Origin: Paracoccus marcusii
GTDB lineage: Bacteria > Pseudomonadota > Alphaproteobacteria > Rhodobacterales > Rhodobacteraceae
Direction of reading: 5' to 3'
DNA length: 39,670 bases
Assembly (NCBI RefSeq): GCF_006151785.1
Contig: NZ_VDDD01000017.1
Span: 1-39,670 of the forward strand
Made by a program: the position numbers and the translations under genes. Shown piece by piece: positions 18,467 through 30,255 of this stretch. The first letter of the stretch is position 1. Each line of letters starts with the position of its first letter. Below the pieces are notes generated by a model that worked only from the letters and a program-made list of their open reading frames with translations, made no database searches and had not been told where the DNA came from.

Positions 18467-21433
18467 TCATCCTTCAAGGTTCAGGGCGTTGGCGACCAGC
18501 GCCTCTTGTTCGGCCTTGTGGCGCGATGCCAGGCCCGTGGCGACCGAGGCCGCGGCGTTCCGGCCCGCATAGCGCGCGCGGGTGTGCTTGGCGCCAAGCC
18601 GCTCCAGCACCCATTCCAGATAGGGCTCGACGAAGCTCCAGCCGCCCTGGTTCTTGGGCTCCTCCTGGCACCAGACGACCTCGGCCTGCTTGAAGCGGCC
18701 CAGTTCCTTGACCATCGACTGTGCCGGGAACGGATAGAACTGCTCCAGGCGCAGCAGATAGGTGTCGGTGATGCCGGCCTCGTCGCGCGCCTTCAGCAGG
18801 TCGTAATAGACCTTGCCCGAACACACGACGACGCGCTTGATCTGGTCATCGGCCACCAGCTTGGTGTCCGAACGACCGCGCTGCGCGTCATCCCACAGCA
18901 CGCGGTGGAAGGTCGAACCCGACTGGAACTCCTCGGCGCGGCTGATGGCCAGCGGGTGGCGCAGCAGCGATTTCGGCGTCATCAGCACCAGCGGCTTGCG
19001 GAAGCCGCGGTGGATCTGCCGGCGCAGGATGTGGAAGTAGTTCGCGGGCGTGGTGCAGTTCGCGACGATCCAGTTGTCCTCGGCACATTGCTGCAGGAAC
19101 CGCTCCAGGCGGGCCGAGCTGTGCTCGGGGCCCTGGCCCTCGAAGCCGTGCGGCAGCAGCATCACCAGGCCGGACATGCGCAGCCATTTTTTCTCGCCCG
19201 AGGAGATGAACTGGTCGAACATGATCTGCGCGCCGTTGGCGAAGTCGCCGAACTGTGCCTCCCACAGGGTCAGCGTGTTGGGTTCGGCCAGCGAATAGCC
19301 ATATTCGAAACCCAGCACCGCGTATTCCGACAGCATGCTGTCGATGACCTCATAGCGGGCCTGACCCTCGGCGATGTTGTTCAGCGGATAGTAACGGTCC
19401 TCGGACTTCTGGTCGATGAAGGCCGAATGCCGCTGGCTGAACGTGCCGCGGGTGCTGTCCTGACCGGACAGGCGCACGCCATGTCCCTCGGTCACCAGCG
19501 AACCGAAGGCCAGCGCCTCGGCCGTGGCCCAGTCAAAGCCTTCGCCCGTCTCGAACATCTGCTTCTTGGCTTCCAGCAGGCGGCCCACGGTCTTGTGCAG
19601 GGTCAGACCATCCGGCGCGTTGGTCAGCGCACGGCCGACCTGGGTCATCACCTCGGGGGTGATGCCGGTCTCGCCTGCGATATAGTCCGTGCCCTCGCGG
19701 TTCAGGCCCGACCACTTGCCGTCCAGCCAGTCGGCCTTGTTCGGCTTGTAGTTCTTGCCGATCTCGAACTCTTCGTTCAGGTGCGCCTGGAAGGCGGCCT
19801 TCATGTCCTCGATCTCGCCCTCGGGGATCAGCCCGTCGGCGACCAGGCGTTCGGTGTACAGCTGCAGCGTGGTCTTCTGCGCCTTGATCTTGGTGTACAT
19901 CGCCGGGTTCGTGAACATCGGCTCGTCGCCTTCGTTGTGACCGAAGCGGCGATAGCAGATGATGTCCAGAACCACGTCCTTGCGGAACTTCTGGCGGAAC
20001 TCGATGGCCACGCGGGCGGCATGGACCACGGCCTCGGGGTCGTCACCGTTCACGTGGAAGATGGGCGCCTCGACCATCAGCGCAATGTCGGTCGGATAGG
20101 GCGAGGTGCGGCTAAACGCCGGCGCGGTGGTAAAGCCGATCTGGTTGTTCACCACGATGTGGATGCAGCCGCCCGTGCGGTGACCCCGGATGCCCGACAG
20201 CTGCAGGCATTCGGCCACGACGCCCTGGCCCGCAAAGGCCGCGTCGCCGTGCAGCAGGATCGGCAGGACCGAGCTGCGGTCCGTCAGGTCACCCAGTTGG
20301 TCGCCCTTGGCGCGCGCCTTGCCCAGCACGACCGGGTTCACGGCCTCCAGGTGGCTGGGGTTGGCGGTCAGCGACAGGTGGACATTGTTGCCGTCGAATT
20401 CACGGTCGGCGCTGGCGCCCAGGTGGTATTTCACGTCGCCCGAACCGTCCACGTCCTCGGGCTTGAAGCTGCCGCCCTGGAACTCGTGGAAGATCGCGCG
20501 ATAGGGTTTCGACAGCACGTTGGCCAGGACCGACAGGCGGCCGCGGTGCGGCATGCCGAACACGATCTCCTTCACGCCAAGCGCGCCGCCGCGCTTGATG
20601 ATCTGCTCCATCGCGGGGATCAGCGCCTCGCCGCCGTCCAGGCCGAAGCGCTTGGTGCCCATGTACTTGACGTGCAGGAACTTCTCAAAGCCCTCGGCTT
20701 CGACCAGCTTGTTCAGGATGGCGCGACGGCCTTCGCGGGTGAAGGCGATCTCCTTGCCGTAACCCTCGATCCGCTCCTTCAGCCAGGCGGCTTCCTCGGG
20801 GTTCGAGATGTGCATGTACTGCAGCGCGAACGTGCCGCAATAGGTACGGGTCATCAGGTCGGTGATCTGGCGGATCGACGCGATCTCCAGGCCCAGGACG
20901 TTGTCGATGAAGATCGGACGGTCCATGTCGCCGGGACCAAAGCCATAGGTTGAGGGCTTCAGCTCGCCATGATCGGGCACTTCGCGCAGGCCCAGGGGGT
21001 CCAGCTGCGCGTGCAGGTGTCCGCGGATGCGGAAGGCGCGGATCAGCATCAGCGCGCGGATGCTGTCCAGCACGGCCTGACGCATCTGGTCGGTCGACAG
21101 CTTCAGGCCCTTTTCCTCGGCCTTGGCGGCGATCTTCTTGATCGCGGCGTCGGCGTCGCCCTTGGACGCGGAGGGCCATTCGCCGGTCAGGGCGCTGGTG
21201 GTGTCATCCTGGGGGACCGGCGGCCAGTCGGCGCGCTTCCAGCTTGCACCCTCGGATTCGCGGACGGCCACGTCCTGATCGTCGCCAAGCGAGCGGAAGA
21301 AGCTGTCCCAGGCTTCGTCCACCGCGCCTGCGTCCTTGGCCCACTGGCCGTACAACTGTTCCACATAGGCCGCGTTATGGCCCTGCAGGAACGAGGAATC
21401 GTGGAAATCGGTGTTCTTTGGCTGGTCGGTCAT
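18467..21433 (-). CDS. sucA: 2-Oxoglutarate dehydrogenase E1
   Basis: The thiamine-diphosphate E1 subunit decarboxylates 2-oxoglutarate and transfers succinyl to the lipoyl arm of OdhB. The 988-residue length is normal. Landmarks are [19 protein letters not shown] at the N-terminus, [14 protein letters not shown], and the cofactor region [14 protein letters not shown] with [46 protein letters not shown] and [18 protein letters not shown] follow. The start at 21433 is preceded by GGGGAC. The frame is open upstream to 21610, but that is a shadow of the lipoprotein gene. It is followed by odhB after 4 bases. Upstream, a small lipoprotein gene lies 34 bp away, and sucCD precede that. Confidence 0.97.
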   Translation of the reverse strand: MTDQPKNTDFHDSSFLQGHNAAYVEQLYGQWAKDAGAVDEAWDSFFRSLGDDQDVAVRESEGASWKRADWPPVPQDDTTSALTGEWPSASKGDADAAIKKIAAKAEEKGLKLSTDQMRQAVLDSIRALMLIRAFRIRGHLHAQLDPLGLREVPDHGELKPSTYGFGPGDMDRPIFIDNVLGLEIASIRQITDLMTRTYCGTFALQYMHISNPEEAAWLKERIEGYGKEIAFTREGRRAILNKLVEAEGFEKFLHVKYMGTKRFGLDGGEALIPAMEQIIKRGGALGVKEIVFGMPHRGRLSVLANVLSKPYRAIFHEFQGGSFKPEDVDGSGDVKYHLGASADREFDGNNVHLSLTANPSHLEAVNPVVLGKARAKGDQLGDLTDRSSVLPILLHGDAAFAGQGVVAECLQLSGIRGHRTGGCIHIVVNNQIGFTTAPAFSRTSPYPTDIALMVEAPIFHVNGDDPEAVVHAARVAIEFRQKFRKDVVLDIICYRRFGHNEGDEPMFTNPAMYTKIKAQKTTLQLYTERLVADGLIPEGEIEDMKAAFQAHLNEEFEIGKNYKPNKADWLDGKWSGLNREGTDYIAGETGITPEVMTQVGRALTNAPDGLTLHKTVGRLLEAKKQMFETGEGFDWATAEALAFGSLVTEGHGVRLSGQDSTRGTFSQRHSAFIDQKSEDRYYPLNNIAEGQARYEVIDSMLSEYAVLGFEYGYSLAEPNTLTLWEAQFGDFANGAQIMFDQFISSGEKKWLRMSGLVMLLPHGFEGQGPEHSSARLERFLQQCAEDNWIVANCTTPANYFHILRRQIHRGFRKPLVLMTPKSLLRHPLAISRAEEFQSGSTFHRVLWDDAQRGRSDTKLVADDQIKRVVVCSGKVYYDLLKARDEAGITDTYLLRLEQFYPFPAQSMVKELGRFKQAEVVWCQEEPKNQGGWSFVEPYLEWVLERLGAKHTRARYAGRNAAASVATGLASRHKAEQEALVANALNLEG

Positions 21434-21467
21434 GGCTGGTCCCCGTTCAGGGCAAATATGGGTTGGA

Positions 21468-21848
21468 TCAGGCGCAGTAGATGTCGAAGATGCGGGCGCC
21501 GGGATCGGCGGTCGGGTCAAGCCGGGGCTGCTGCTGGATCCGCAGCGGGGCCCGACGTTCAAGGCCGCACAGCGCGACGGCGGTGCGGCTTTCGGCATTC
21601 GGCGGGGCATAGGCGGGGCGATAGATCACCCGCCACCCGAAATCCCGCCGAGAGACAGTGCGCACCGATTCCGGCGGCAGGCCGCTGGCCTGGTGCAGGT
21701 TGGTGCGCGCCGGGATGCCGCCGGGCAGGATGTCGTTGGTCATCCTGTCCCCGCAGCCCGCAAGGCCCAGCAGCGCCACAAGCGACAGCCACCGGCCCGC
21801 GCGGGGCGCGGATGCGGTCATGTCGTGTTGGCCTGCCTGCTGGTCCAC
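21468..21848 (-). CDS. Small lipoprotein of unknown function
   Basis: The 126-residue product has a lipobox (LLGLAGC) after a short hydrophobic segment, so it is probably a lipoprotein. The mature part has no domain I know; it contains DFGWRVIYRPAYAPP and CGLERRAPLRIQQQP, and ends ARIFDIYCA with a C-terminal cysteine. I use GTG at 21848 because AAAGGGAAAG lies at good spacing; ATG at 21821 would give a shorter, more typical signal peptide. The gene is between sucD (with a hairpin in the gap) and sucA (34 bp). It may be co-transcribed with sucA. Confidence 0.7.
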   Translation of the reverse strand: MDQQAGQHDMTASAPRAGRWLSLVALLGLAGCGDRMTNDILPGGIPARTNLHQASGLPPESVRTVSRRDFGWRVIYRPAYAPPNAESRTAVALCGLERRAPLRIQQQPRLDPTADPGARIFDIYCA

Positions 21849-21868
21849 GGTCTTTCCCTTTGCGTCAA

Positions 21869-21902
21869 TCCGCCCCCCAACAGGTGGGTACCGGGGGGCG
21901 GA
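21869..21902 (-). terminator. Hairpin terminator after sucD
   Basis: A 10-bp perfect stem (TCCGCCCCCC and GGGGGGCGGA) with a 14-base loop lies 11 bases after the sucD stop. Only TTGACG follows on the minus strand, so termination is probably partial. It could set the ratio of sucCD to sucAB transcripts. Confidence 0.6.
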
Positions 21903-21913
21903 CTGTCAAATCA

Positions 21914-22798
<885 letters not shown>

Positions 22799-22879
22799 CA
22801 TGGCCTCCTTGCGTAAGCGGCGCCAGACGCACCGCGATGTTCCAGAGGAGGGCGCGCGTGACCCGCGCGCCCGGATGGA

Positions 22880-24073
<1,194 letters not shown>

Positions 24074-24182
24074 CTCGACCCCCTCATTCGGTTCGACAGA
24101 TTTGGGGCCTTGTGCCACGCATGAAGGGCACACAGAAACGAATTCCCCGTAAAATGCCGAAAACCGGCGGGAAGCCGCCGAA

Positions 24183-24213
24183 TGTGATCACAGCCAGATT
24201 TGCCGTGATCACA
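24183..24213. promoter_or_regulatory. Paired palindromic operator upstream of sucC
   Basis: TGTGATCACA (24183-24192) and CGTGATCACA (24204-24213) each contain the perfect palindrome GTGATCAC. Their centres are 21 bp apart, about two helix turns. The module lies 110 bp before the sucC start and 46 bp after the stop of the gene upstream. The same module, with the same spacing and the flanks GCC and AAA, is at 30176-30206 upstream of sdhC. This suggests a shared dimeric regulator binding cooperatively. The remaining gap 24074-24258 shows no gene and no promoter I can call. Confidence 0.7.
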
Positions 24214-24258
24214 AACATCCGCGCCGATAGCGCAAGCAGGTTGATTCGCGCGCCGCGG

Positions 24259-25428
24259 TCAGTTCAGCAGCAGCATGTAAAGCCCCGCCCGGCCCTGAAA
24301 GCCGTTCAGGAACCGGTCCCAGTTGTCGCGCCCGACGGTCAGGCCGGGGCGGGCATAGGGCAGGGCGGCGGTGCCCTGGACCCAGTCCGCCACATCGACC
24401 GGGCGCGGATCGTCCAGCCACATCGCCAGGTCGACCCCATGTCCGGGGGCAAAGCGCCAGAAGGGGATCAGCATCCGGCCGGTCAGTGCCTGGTCGACCT
24501 CGTCCAGGATCGCCAGCCACATCGACCCCGTCTCCGGCGGCAGGGCAAAGCCAAGCGCCGCCTGCTGGGCATCGTTGGGAATCCATTCGCGGTCGTCGTC
24601 GGTCTCCTGCGCGACCTCGGTCCAGAAGACGCGGTTGGCGGCGACCATCGCCCGCAGATGATCCCCCGCGGCGCGGGTCAGCGCAGGGTCGGGCTGGCGG
24701 CGCAGCGTCTGGATCACCACCGCCATCCTGTCCACCATCGGGCCGAAGGCGCGGGCCTGCATGTCGAAATTGGGTGCGCGGGCCATCTGGCCGGGCGGTT
24801 GGGCAAACTGTTCGGCCAGCGCCGCATCCAGCGCGATCCGCTGCGCCAGCGCGGGTTCGGGATCGAAGGCCAGGATCAGCGTCGCCACCCCGTCGATCAG
24901 ATGAGTATAGGCACGCAGCCAATGGATGTCGGCGGCGTCGAACCGCACCACAGCCGGGCCTTCGGGCAGGGGCAGGCCCGACAGCGCCGCCAGATCCTCG
25001 GTCGGACCGCGCGTGCCGTCGCCGTCGACGTCCAGCCACAGGTCGCGCAGGTCCAGGGTCAGCGTCGCGGGGCCGTCGGGCAGGGCGTCGCGGGTGTCCC
25101 GCATGGCCTGCGACAGGTCGCGCATCATCGCGGTGACGAAATCGGCCGTCATCGGCTGCGGATCGGGGTTCGGCGGCAGCGTCGCCCCCAGCAGCGACAG
25201 GGGCACCAGCGGGTCCGTCGCGCCGATCCGGTGGCGGGCCTGGAACGCGGCCTCGACCCCGCCCAGGAACCGTGTCGCGGCGATGGCCAGGTCGCGGTCG
25301 GCCGAGGGCGCCTGCGCCAGCAGCTGCGTCCGTGCCCCCGCCAGGCCCCGCTCCGCGATCAGGGCCGACGTCTCCTGCGCCAGGGCGGGCGCGGCAAGCA
25401 GCGACAGGACGGCAAGAAGACAGCGCAT
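24259..25428 (-). CDS. Secreted protein of unknown function with an EF-hand-like loop
   Basis: The 389-residue product has a Sec signal peptide (CLLAVLSLLAAPALA, cleavage before QETS). The mature part is helical, without a domain I recognise. Residues 133-144 read DVDGDGTRGPTE, a match to the 12-residue EF-hand calcium loop with acidic residues at positions 1, 3, 5 and 12. The start at 25428 has CAGGTG upstream; the frame is open to 25488 without need. It lies 67 bp after mdh on the same strand and before sucC, so it may share the mdh transcript. The function is unknown; a periplasmic Ca2+-binding role is only a suggestion. Confidence 0.8.
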   Translation of the reverse strand: MRCLLAVLSLLAAPALAQETSALIAERGLAGARTQLLAQAPSADRDLAIAATRFLGGVEAAFQARHRIGATDPLVPLSLLGATLPPNPDPQPMTADFVTAMMRDLSQAMRDTRDALPDGPATLTLDLRDLWLDVDGDGTRGPTEDLAALSGLPLPEGPAVVRFDAADIHWLRAYTHLIDGVATLILAFDPEPALAQRIALDAALAEQFAQPPGQMARAPNFDMQARAFGPMVDRMAVVIQTLRRQPDPALTRAAGDHLRAMVAANRVFWTEVAQETDDDREWIPNDAQQAALGFALPPETGSMWLAILDEVDQALTGRMLIPFWRFAPGHGVDLAMWLDDPRPVDVADWVQGTAALPYARPGLTVGRDNWDRFLNGFQGRAGLYMLLLN

Positions 25429-25495
25429 GGCACACCTGAAACGGGAAACGGCGCGCCGATCATGGCGCGCCGTTCCGGGATTTCGCAAGCGAAGA

Positions 25496-26554
<1,059 letters not shown>

Positions 26555-26615
26555 CTAACACTTGTCTTCATCCCCGCCACGGGCCACAGATTGCACGTCG
26601 TGCAGGGAGAGGCCC

Positions 26616-27366
26616 ATGCTGGAATTGTCGGGCGCGGGCTGGGCGCTGGCCGTGATCGCGGCGATCGCCGTGGGCCTGTCCAAGGGCGGGCTGGCGATGG
26701 TGGGCATCATCAGCGTGCCCCTGATGTCGCTGGTGATGTCGCCGGTGCAGGCGGCGGGGCTGCTGCTGCCGATCTACGTGGTGTCCGACGTGGGCGGGCT
26801 GATCGCGTTCCGCCGCAACCTGGACCGGCGCGTGCTGCTGCTGGCGCTGCCCCGGGGCGATGGGGGGGATCGCGGTGGGCTGGGCCACGGCCAGCATCGT
26901 GCCGGTGCGGGGCGTCACGCTGATCGTGGGGGTCATCGGGTTGGGATTCGCGCTGAACGCGCTGATCCGACCGGCACTGGACGCCGTGCCCCGGCCCGCG
27001 CGGGGCAGGGCGGCCACCATCTGGGGCGGGCTTGCGGGTTACACCAGCTTCGTCAGCCATGCGGGCGCGCCGCTGTGGCAGGTCTATGCCCAGCCCCTGC
27101 GTCTGTCGCCGCTGATCTATGCAGGCACGACGACCTGGTTCTTTGCCATCGGCAACTGGGTCAAGCTGATCCCCTATGCCGCCTTGGGCCAACTGTCGCC
27201 GGCGAACCTGGCCACGGCGGCGGTGCTGATGCCGGTGTCGCTGGCGGCGGTCTGGGTGGGGCTGCGGCTGGTGCGGATCATTCCACCCGCGCTGTTCTAT
27301 CGGCTGATCACCTGGGGTCTGCTGGCGGTGTCGCTGCGGCTGATCTGGCAGGGGCTGGCGGGCTGA
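26616..27366 (+). pseudogene. TauE/SafE-family (TSUP) permease gene with a +1 frameshift
   Basis: Two frames together encode one protein of about 249 residues. The first frame runs from ATG 26616 (GGGAGAGG upstream) through MLELSGAGWALAVIAAIAVG to RVLLLALP. The second runs from about 26854 (GAMGGIAVGWATASIVPV) to the stop at 27366. The break is at CCCC (26850-26853): three Cs would keep the frame. TSUP members have seven to eight helices and move sulfite, sulfonates or other organic anions; the substrate here is unknown. Without a shift, translation would continue to 27611, inside mcl2. A sequencing error, a real recent mutation, or less likely +1 slippage at CCC-C are all possible. Confidence 0.8.
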
Positions 27367-27392
27367 TCGCCGCAGTGCGGCATTTTTCGCTT

Positions 27393-27435
27393 GCCATATA
27401 TGGCGCAACGCGGCACCAAGGCGCAACATTGTTGC
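27393..27435. promoter_or_regulatory. Two palindromes in the mcl2 leader
   Basis: GCCATATATGGC (27393-27404) is a perfect 12-bp palindrome and GCAACATTGTTGC (27423-27435) a perfect 13-bp one with a central T. The second ends two bases before the GGAGG of mcl2. They could be operator sites, or a leader hairpin that covers the ribosome binding site region. No regulator is visible nearby. Confidence 0.4.
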
Positions 27436-27448
27436 CCGGAGGTTTCTC

Positions 27449-28291
27449 ATGGCTCGTCCCTACCGCTCGGTTCTGTACATCCCCGCCGCCAATGCCCGTG
27501 CGATGGAAAAGGCCCGTGGCCTTGCCGCCGACGCGATCATCTTTGACCTCGAGGATGCTGTGGCCCCCGATGCCAAGGCCGCCGCGCGCGACGCGCTGGC
27601 CCAGGCCCTGACCCAGGATTACGGCCCCCGTGCGCGGATCGTGCGCATCAATGCGCTGTCCACGGCATGGGGCGCGGACGATGCCAGCGCCTGCGCCGGG
27701 CTGGACATCGATGCGGTGCTGATCCCCAAGGTGGACGGCCCGGACGATCTGGACCGCGTGGCCGCGCTGATCCCCGACACGCCGCTCTGGGCGATGATGG
27801 AGACACCCCTGGGCATGCTGAACGCCGCCGGCATCGCGGCGCATCCGCGGCTGGCGGGGATGGTGATGGGCACGAACGACCTGGCCAAGGATCTGGGCAG
27901 CCGCTTCCGCGCCGACCGCCTGCCGATGATGGCCGGGCTGGGGCTGTGCCTGCTGGCGGCCAAGGCGCATGGGGTGGTGATCGTCGACGGCGTCTTCAAC
28001 GCCTTCAAGGACGAAGACGGCCTGCGCGCGGAATGCGAACAGGGCCGCGACATGGGGTTCGACGGCAAGACCCTGATCCACCCCGCCCAACTGGACATCG
28101 CCAACGCCGCCTTCGCGCCCACCGAGGAGGAGGTCGCCCTGGCCCGCCGCCAGATCGAGGCGTTTGATGCGGCCACCGCGCAGGGGCAGGGTGTCGCCGT
28201 CGTCGATGGCCGCATCGTCGAGAACCTGCACGTCGCCACCGCGCGCCAGACGCTGGACCGTGCGCAGGCGATTGCGGCCATGGCGCAATAA
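27449..28291 (+). CDS. mcl2: (3S)-Malyl-CoA thioesterase / CitE-like lyase homologue
   Basis: The 280-residue product belongs to the HpcH/HpaI/CitE family: RPYRSVLYIPAANARAMEKA, ADAIIFDLEDAVAPDAKAAA, AVLIPKVDGPDDL, AMMETPLGMLNA, VDGVFNAFKDEDGL, GFDGKTLIHPAQLDIANAAF. It resembles Rhodobacter sphaeroides Mcl2, which hydrolyses (3S)-malyl-CoA to malate and CoA in the ethylmalonyl-CoA pathway. Mcl1 there is longer and starts quite differently. The start at 27449 has GGAGG upstream. With mch three genes downstream the pathway role is well supported; a lyase activity on related CoA esters cannot be excluded. Confidence 0.87.
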   Translation: MARPYRSVLYIPAANARAMEKARGLAADAIIFDLEDAVAPDAKAAARDALAQALTQDYGPRARIVRINALSTAWGADDASACAGLDIDAVLIPKVDGPDDLDRVAALIPDTPLWAMMETPLGMLNAAGIAAHPRLAGMVMGTNDLAKDLGSRFRADRLPMMAGLGLCLLAAKAHGVVIVDGVFNAFKDEDGLRAECEQGRDMGFDGKTLIHPAQLDIANAAFAPTEEEVALARRQIEAFDAATAQGQGVAVVDGRIVENLHVATARQTLDRAQAIAAMAQ

Positions 28292-28333
28292 GGGCAGTCT
28301 GCGCGCCACAAGCTCCAGCAAGAGGAAAGCCAG

Positions 28334-28885
28334 ATGCTGATCCTGATCCTAGGCGTGGCCCTGTGGTGGGCGGCGCATCTCTACAAGCGGGTGGCCCCCG
28401 CCAGCCGCGCCTCGATGGGCGAGCGGGGCAAAGGCATGGTCACGGGCCTGTTGGTCCTGTCGATCATCCTGATGGTCATCGGCTATCAGGGCGCGACGGG
28501 CGCGTTCTTCTGGGGGCCGAACCCGGCGCTGGTGGGAATCAACAACCTGCTGGTCCTGGTCGCCCTCTATCTGTTCGCGGCCAGCGGCATGAAGACCCGC
28601 GTGACCGCGATGACCCGCCACCCGATGCTGTGGGGCTTTGCCCTGTGGGCGGGCGCGCATCTGCTGGTGAACGGCGACACGCCGTCCTTCATCCTGTTCG
28701 GCGGCCTCTTGGCCTGGTCCTTCGTCGAGATGGTGGCGATCAACCGCGCCAGCCCCTGGGTCCGCCCGACCGGACCCTTCCCCGCCCGCAAGGAGGCGAT
28801 GGCCGCCGTCGGCGCCGTCATCGTCATGATCGTGATCGGCCTGATCCACGGCTGGATCGGCCCCTGGCCCTTCGGAGGAGCCTGA
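28334..28885 (+). CDS. NnrU-family membrane protein
   Basis: The 183-residue product has about five hydrophobic segments and the NnrU family pattern: AAHLYKRVAPASRASMGERG near residues 14-33, VTAMTRHPMLWGFALWAGAHL near 91-111, and GPFPARKEA. NnrU was named from a nitrogen-oxide gene cluster in Rhodobacter; homologues elsewhere, including a carotenoid/zeta-carotene isomerase relative in plants, show that the family is not limited to denitrification. Its role here is unknown. The start at 28334 has AAGAGGAAAG upstream. It lies between mcl2 (42 bp) and the DUF1737 gene (1 bp). Confidence 0.85.
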   Translation: MLILILGVALWWAAHLYKRVAPASRASMGERGKGMVTGLLVLSIILMVIGYQGATGAFFWGPNPALVGINNLLVLVALYLFAASGMKTRVTAMTRHPMLWGFALWAGAHLLVNGDTPSFILFGGLLAWSFVEMVAINRASPWVRPTGPFPARKEAMAAVGAVIVMIVIGLIHGWIGPWPFGGA

Positions 28886-28886
28886 C

Positions 28887-29093
28887 ATGCCCCTGATCTA
28901 TCGCTGCATCACCGACGACGACACGTCCAAGTTCTGCCACCGCGTCAGCGAGGCCCTGTCCAAGGGCTGGTCGCTGCATGGCAGCCCGTCAATGGCCCAT
29001 GACCCGATCAAGGGCGTGATGCGCATGGGGCAGGCCGTCACCAAGGAGATCGAGGCCGAATACCACCCCGACATGAAGCTGGGACAGCAATGA
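28887..29093 (+). CDS. DUF1737-domain small protein
   Basis: The 68-residue product matches DUF1737: IYRCITDDDTSKFCHRVSEA, LSKGWSLHGSPSM, GVMRMGQAVTKEI. It is soluble, with no signal peptide. No function is known for the family. GGAGGAG is just before the start, one base after the NnrU gene stop, and its stop overlaps the mch start (ATGA). It is probably translated together with mch. Confidence 0.88.
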   Translation: MPLIYRCITDDDTSKFCHRVSEALSKGWSLHGSPSMAHDPIKGVMRMGQAVTKEIEAEYHPDMKLGQQ

Positions 29094-30124
29094 CCAAGAC
29101 CAATCCCGGCCGGTTCTTCGAGGATTACACCGTCGGCCAGACCATCCGCCACGCCGTGCCCCGCACCGTGGCGGAAGGCGAACGGGCGCTGTACCACGCG
29201 CTCTATCCTGCGCGGCATGCGCTGTATTCGTCGGACGAATTCGCGATCACCTGTGGTCTGGACGGCAGCCCGCTGGACGATCTGCTGGCCTTCCACACGG
29301 TCTTCGGCAAGACGGTGCCCGATGTCAGCCTGAACGCGGTGGCCAATCTGGGATACGCCCAGGGGCGCTGGCTGCGGCCGGTCTGGCCCGGCGACACGCT
29401 GCGCTCCGAGAGCGAGGTGATCGGCCTGCGGCAGAACTCCAACGGCCAGTCGGGCGTGGTCTGGGTGCGGACCCAGGGTCTGAACCAGGTGGACGAAGTC
29501 GTGCTGGACTATGTCCGGTGGGTCATGGTCCGCAAGCGCGACCCCCAGTCCCCCGCGCCCGAGGCGGTGGTTCCCGATCTGGCCGACAGCGTCGACGCGG
29601 CCGACCTGATCGTGCCGGAGGGGTTGAGCTTTGCCGAATACGACTTTGATCTGGCAGGGGAACCGCACCGATGGGGCGATTATGCCGTGGGCGAGGTCAT
29701 CGATCATGTCGACGCCGTCACCATCGAGGAGGCCGAGCACATGCTGGCCACCCGCCTGTGGCAGAACACGGCCAAGGTGCATTTCGACGCCACGCATCGT
29801 CCCGACGGGCGGCGGCTGATCTATGGCGGCCATGTCATTAGCCTGGCGCGCGCGCTGTCCTTCAACGGGTTGGCCAACGCGCAGATGATCGTGGCGCTGA
29901 ATGCCGGAGCGCATGCCAATCCATGCTTTGCCGGCGATACGGTGCGCGCCTGGTCCCAGGTGCTGGAGCGTGCGCCGACGGATGCGCCGGGCATCGGCGC
30001 GATCCGCCTGCGGCTGGTCGCGACGCGGAACGGCGCGCCGGCCGGCACGCTGCGCGACGATCAGGGCAAGTACCTGCCGGACGTGCTGCTGGATCTGGAC
30101 TATTGGGCGCTGATGCCGGTGTGA
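29090..30124 (+). CDS. mch: Mesaconyl-CoA hydratase (beta-methylmalyl-CoA dehydratase)
   Basis: This ethylmalonyl-CoA pathway enzyme interconverts mesaconyl-CoA and erythro-beta-methylmalyl-CoA. The 344-residue product holds two MaoC/hotdog-like halves. The N-terminal part has NPGRFFEDYTVGQTIRHAVP, ERALYHALYPARHALYSSDE and FGKTVPDVSLNAVANLGYAQ. The second has VGEVIDHVDAVTIEEAEHML and HVISLARALSFNGLANA. Sequence and length are close to my memory of Mch from Rhodobacter sphaeroides. The start overlaps the DUF1737 stop. With mcl2 it supplies two steps of C2 assimilation; the other pathway genes are not in the window. The next gene, sdhC, is 245 bp away with its own regulatory sites. Confidence 0.92.
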   Translation: MTKTNPGRFFEDYTVGQTIRHAVPRTVAEGERALYHALYPARHALYSSDEFAITCGLDGSPLDDLLAFHTVFGKTVPDVSLNAVANLGYAQGRWLRPVWPGDTLRSESEVIGLRQNSNGQSGVVWVRTQGLNQVDEVVLDYVRWVMVRKRDPQSPAPEAVVPDLADSVDAADLIVPEGLSFAEYDFDLAGEPHRWGDYAVGEVIDHVDAVTIEEAEHMLATRLWQNTAKVHFDATHRPDGRRLIYGGHVISLARALSFNGLANAQMIVALNAGAHANPCFAGDTVRAWSQVLERAPTDAPGIGAIRLRLVATRNGAPAGTLRDDQGKYLPDVLLDLDYWALMPV

Positions 30125-30175
30125 CGGCGCGTCGAGTCGCGACGTTTCGATGTCCGCCGCTAACGGCGGGAAACC

Positions 30176-30206
30176 TGTGATCACAGCCGCCGTGCCTGTG
30201 ATCACA
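30176..30206. promoter_or_regulatory. Paired palindromic operator upstream of sdhC
   Basis: TGTGATCACA occurs twice (30176-30185 and 30197-30206), both perfect 10-bp palindromes, with centres 21 bp apart. The first is followed by GCC and the second by AAA, exactly as at 24183-24213. The module is 164 bp before the sdhC start. It resembles two CRP half sites without the six-base spacer, so CRP/FNR-type binding is unlikely. The regulator is unknown. Confidence 0.72.
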
Positions 30207-30255
30207 AAGCCCCATTTCCGCGTCATTTGCGCGCGCGGGGTGGTATCTGCGGATG

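Noticed and set aside
18463-18477. Upstream TTG start for odhB
   Set aside because: It would overlap the sucA end, while ATG 18462 has a good ribosome binding site and the normal family N-terminus.
17570-20953. 1127-codon plus-strand open frame opposite odhB and sucA
   Set aside because: It is the longest frame of the window but antisense to two certain genes, and its sequence shows no domain.
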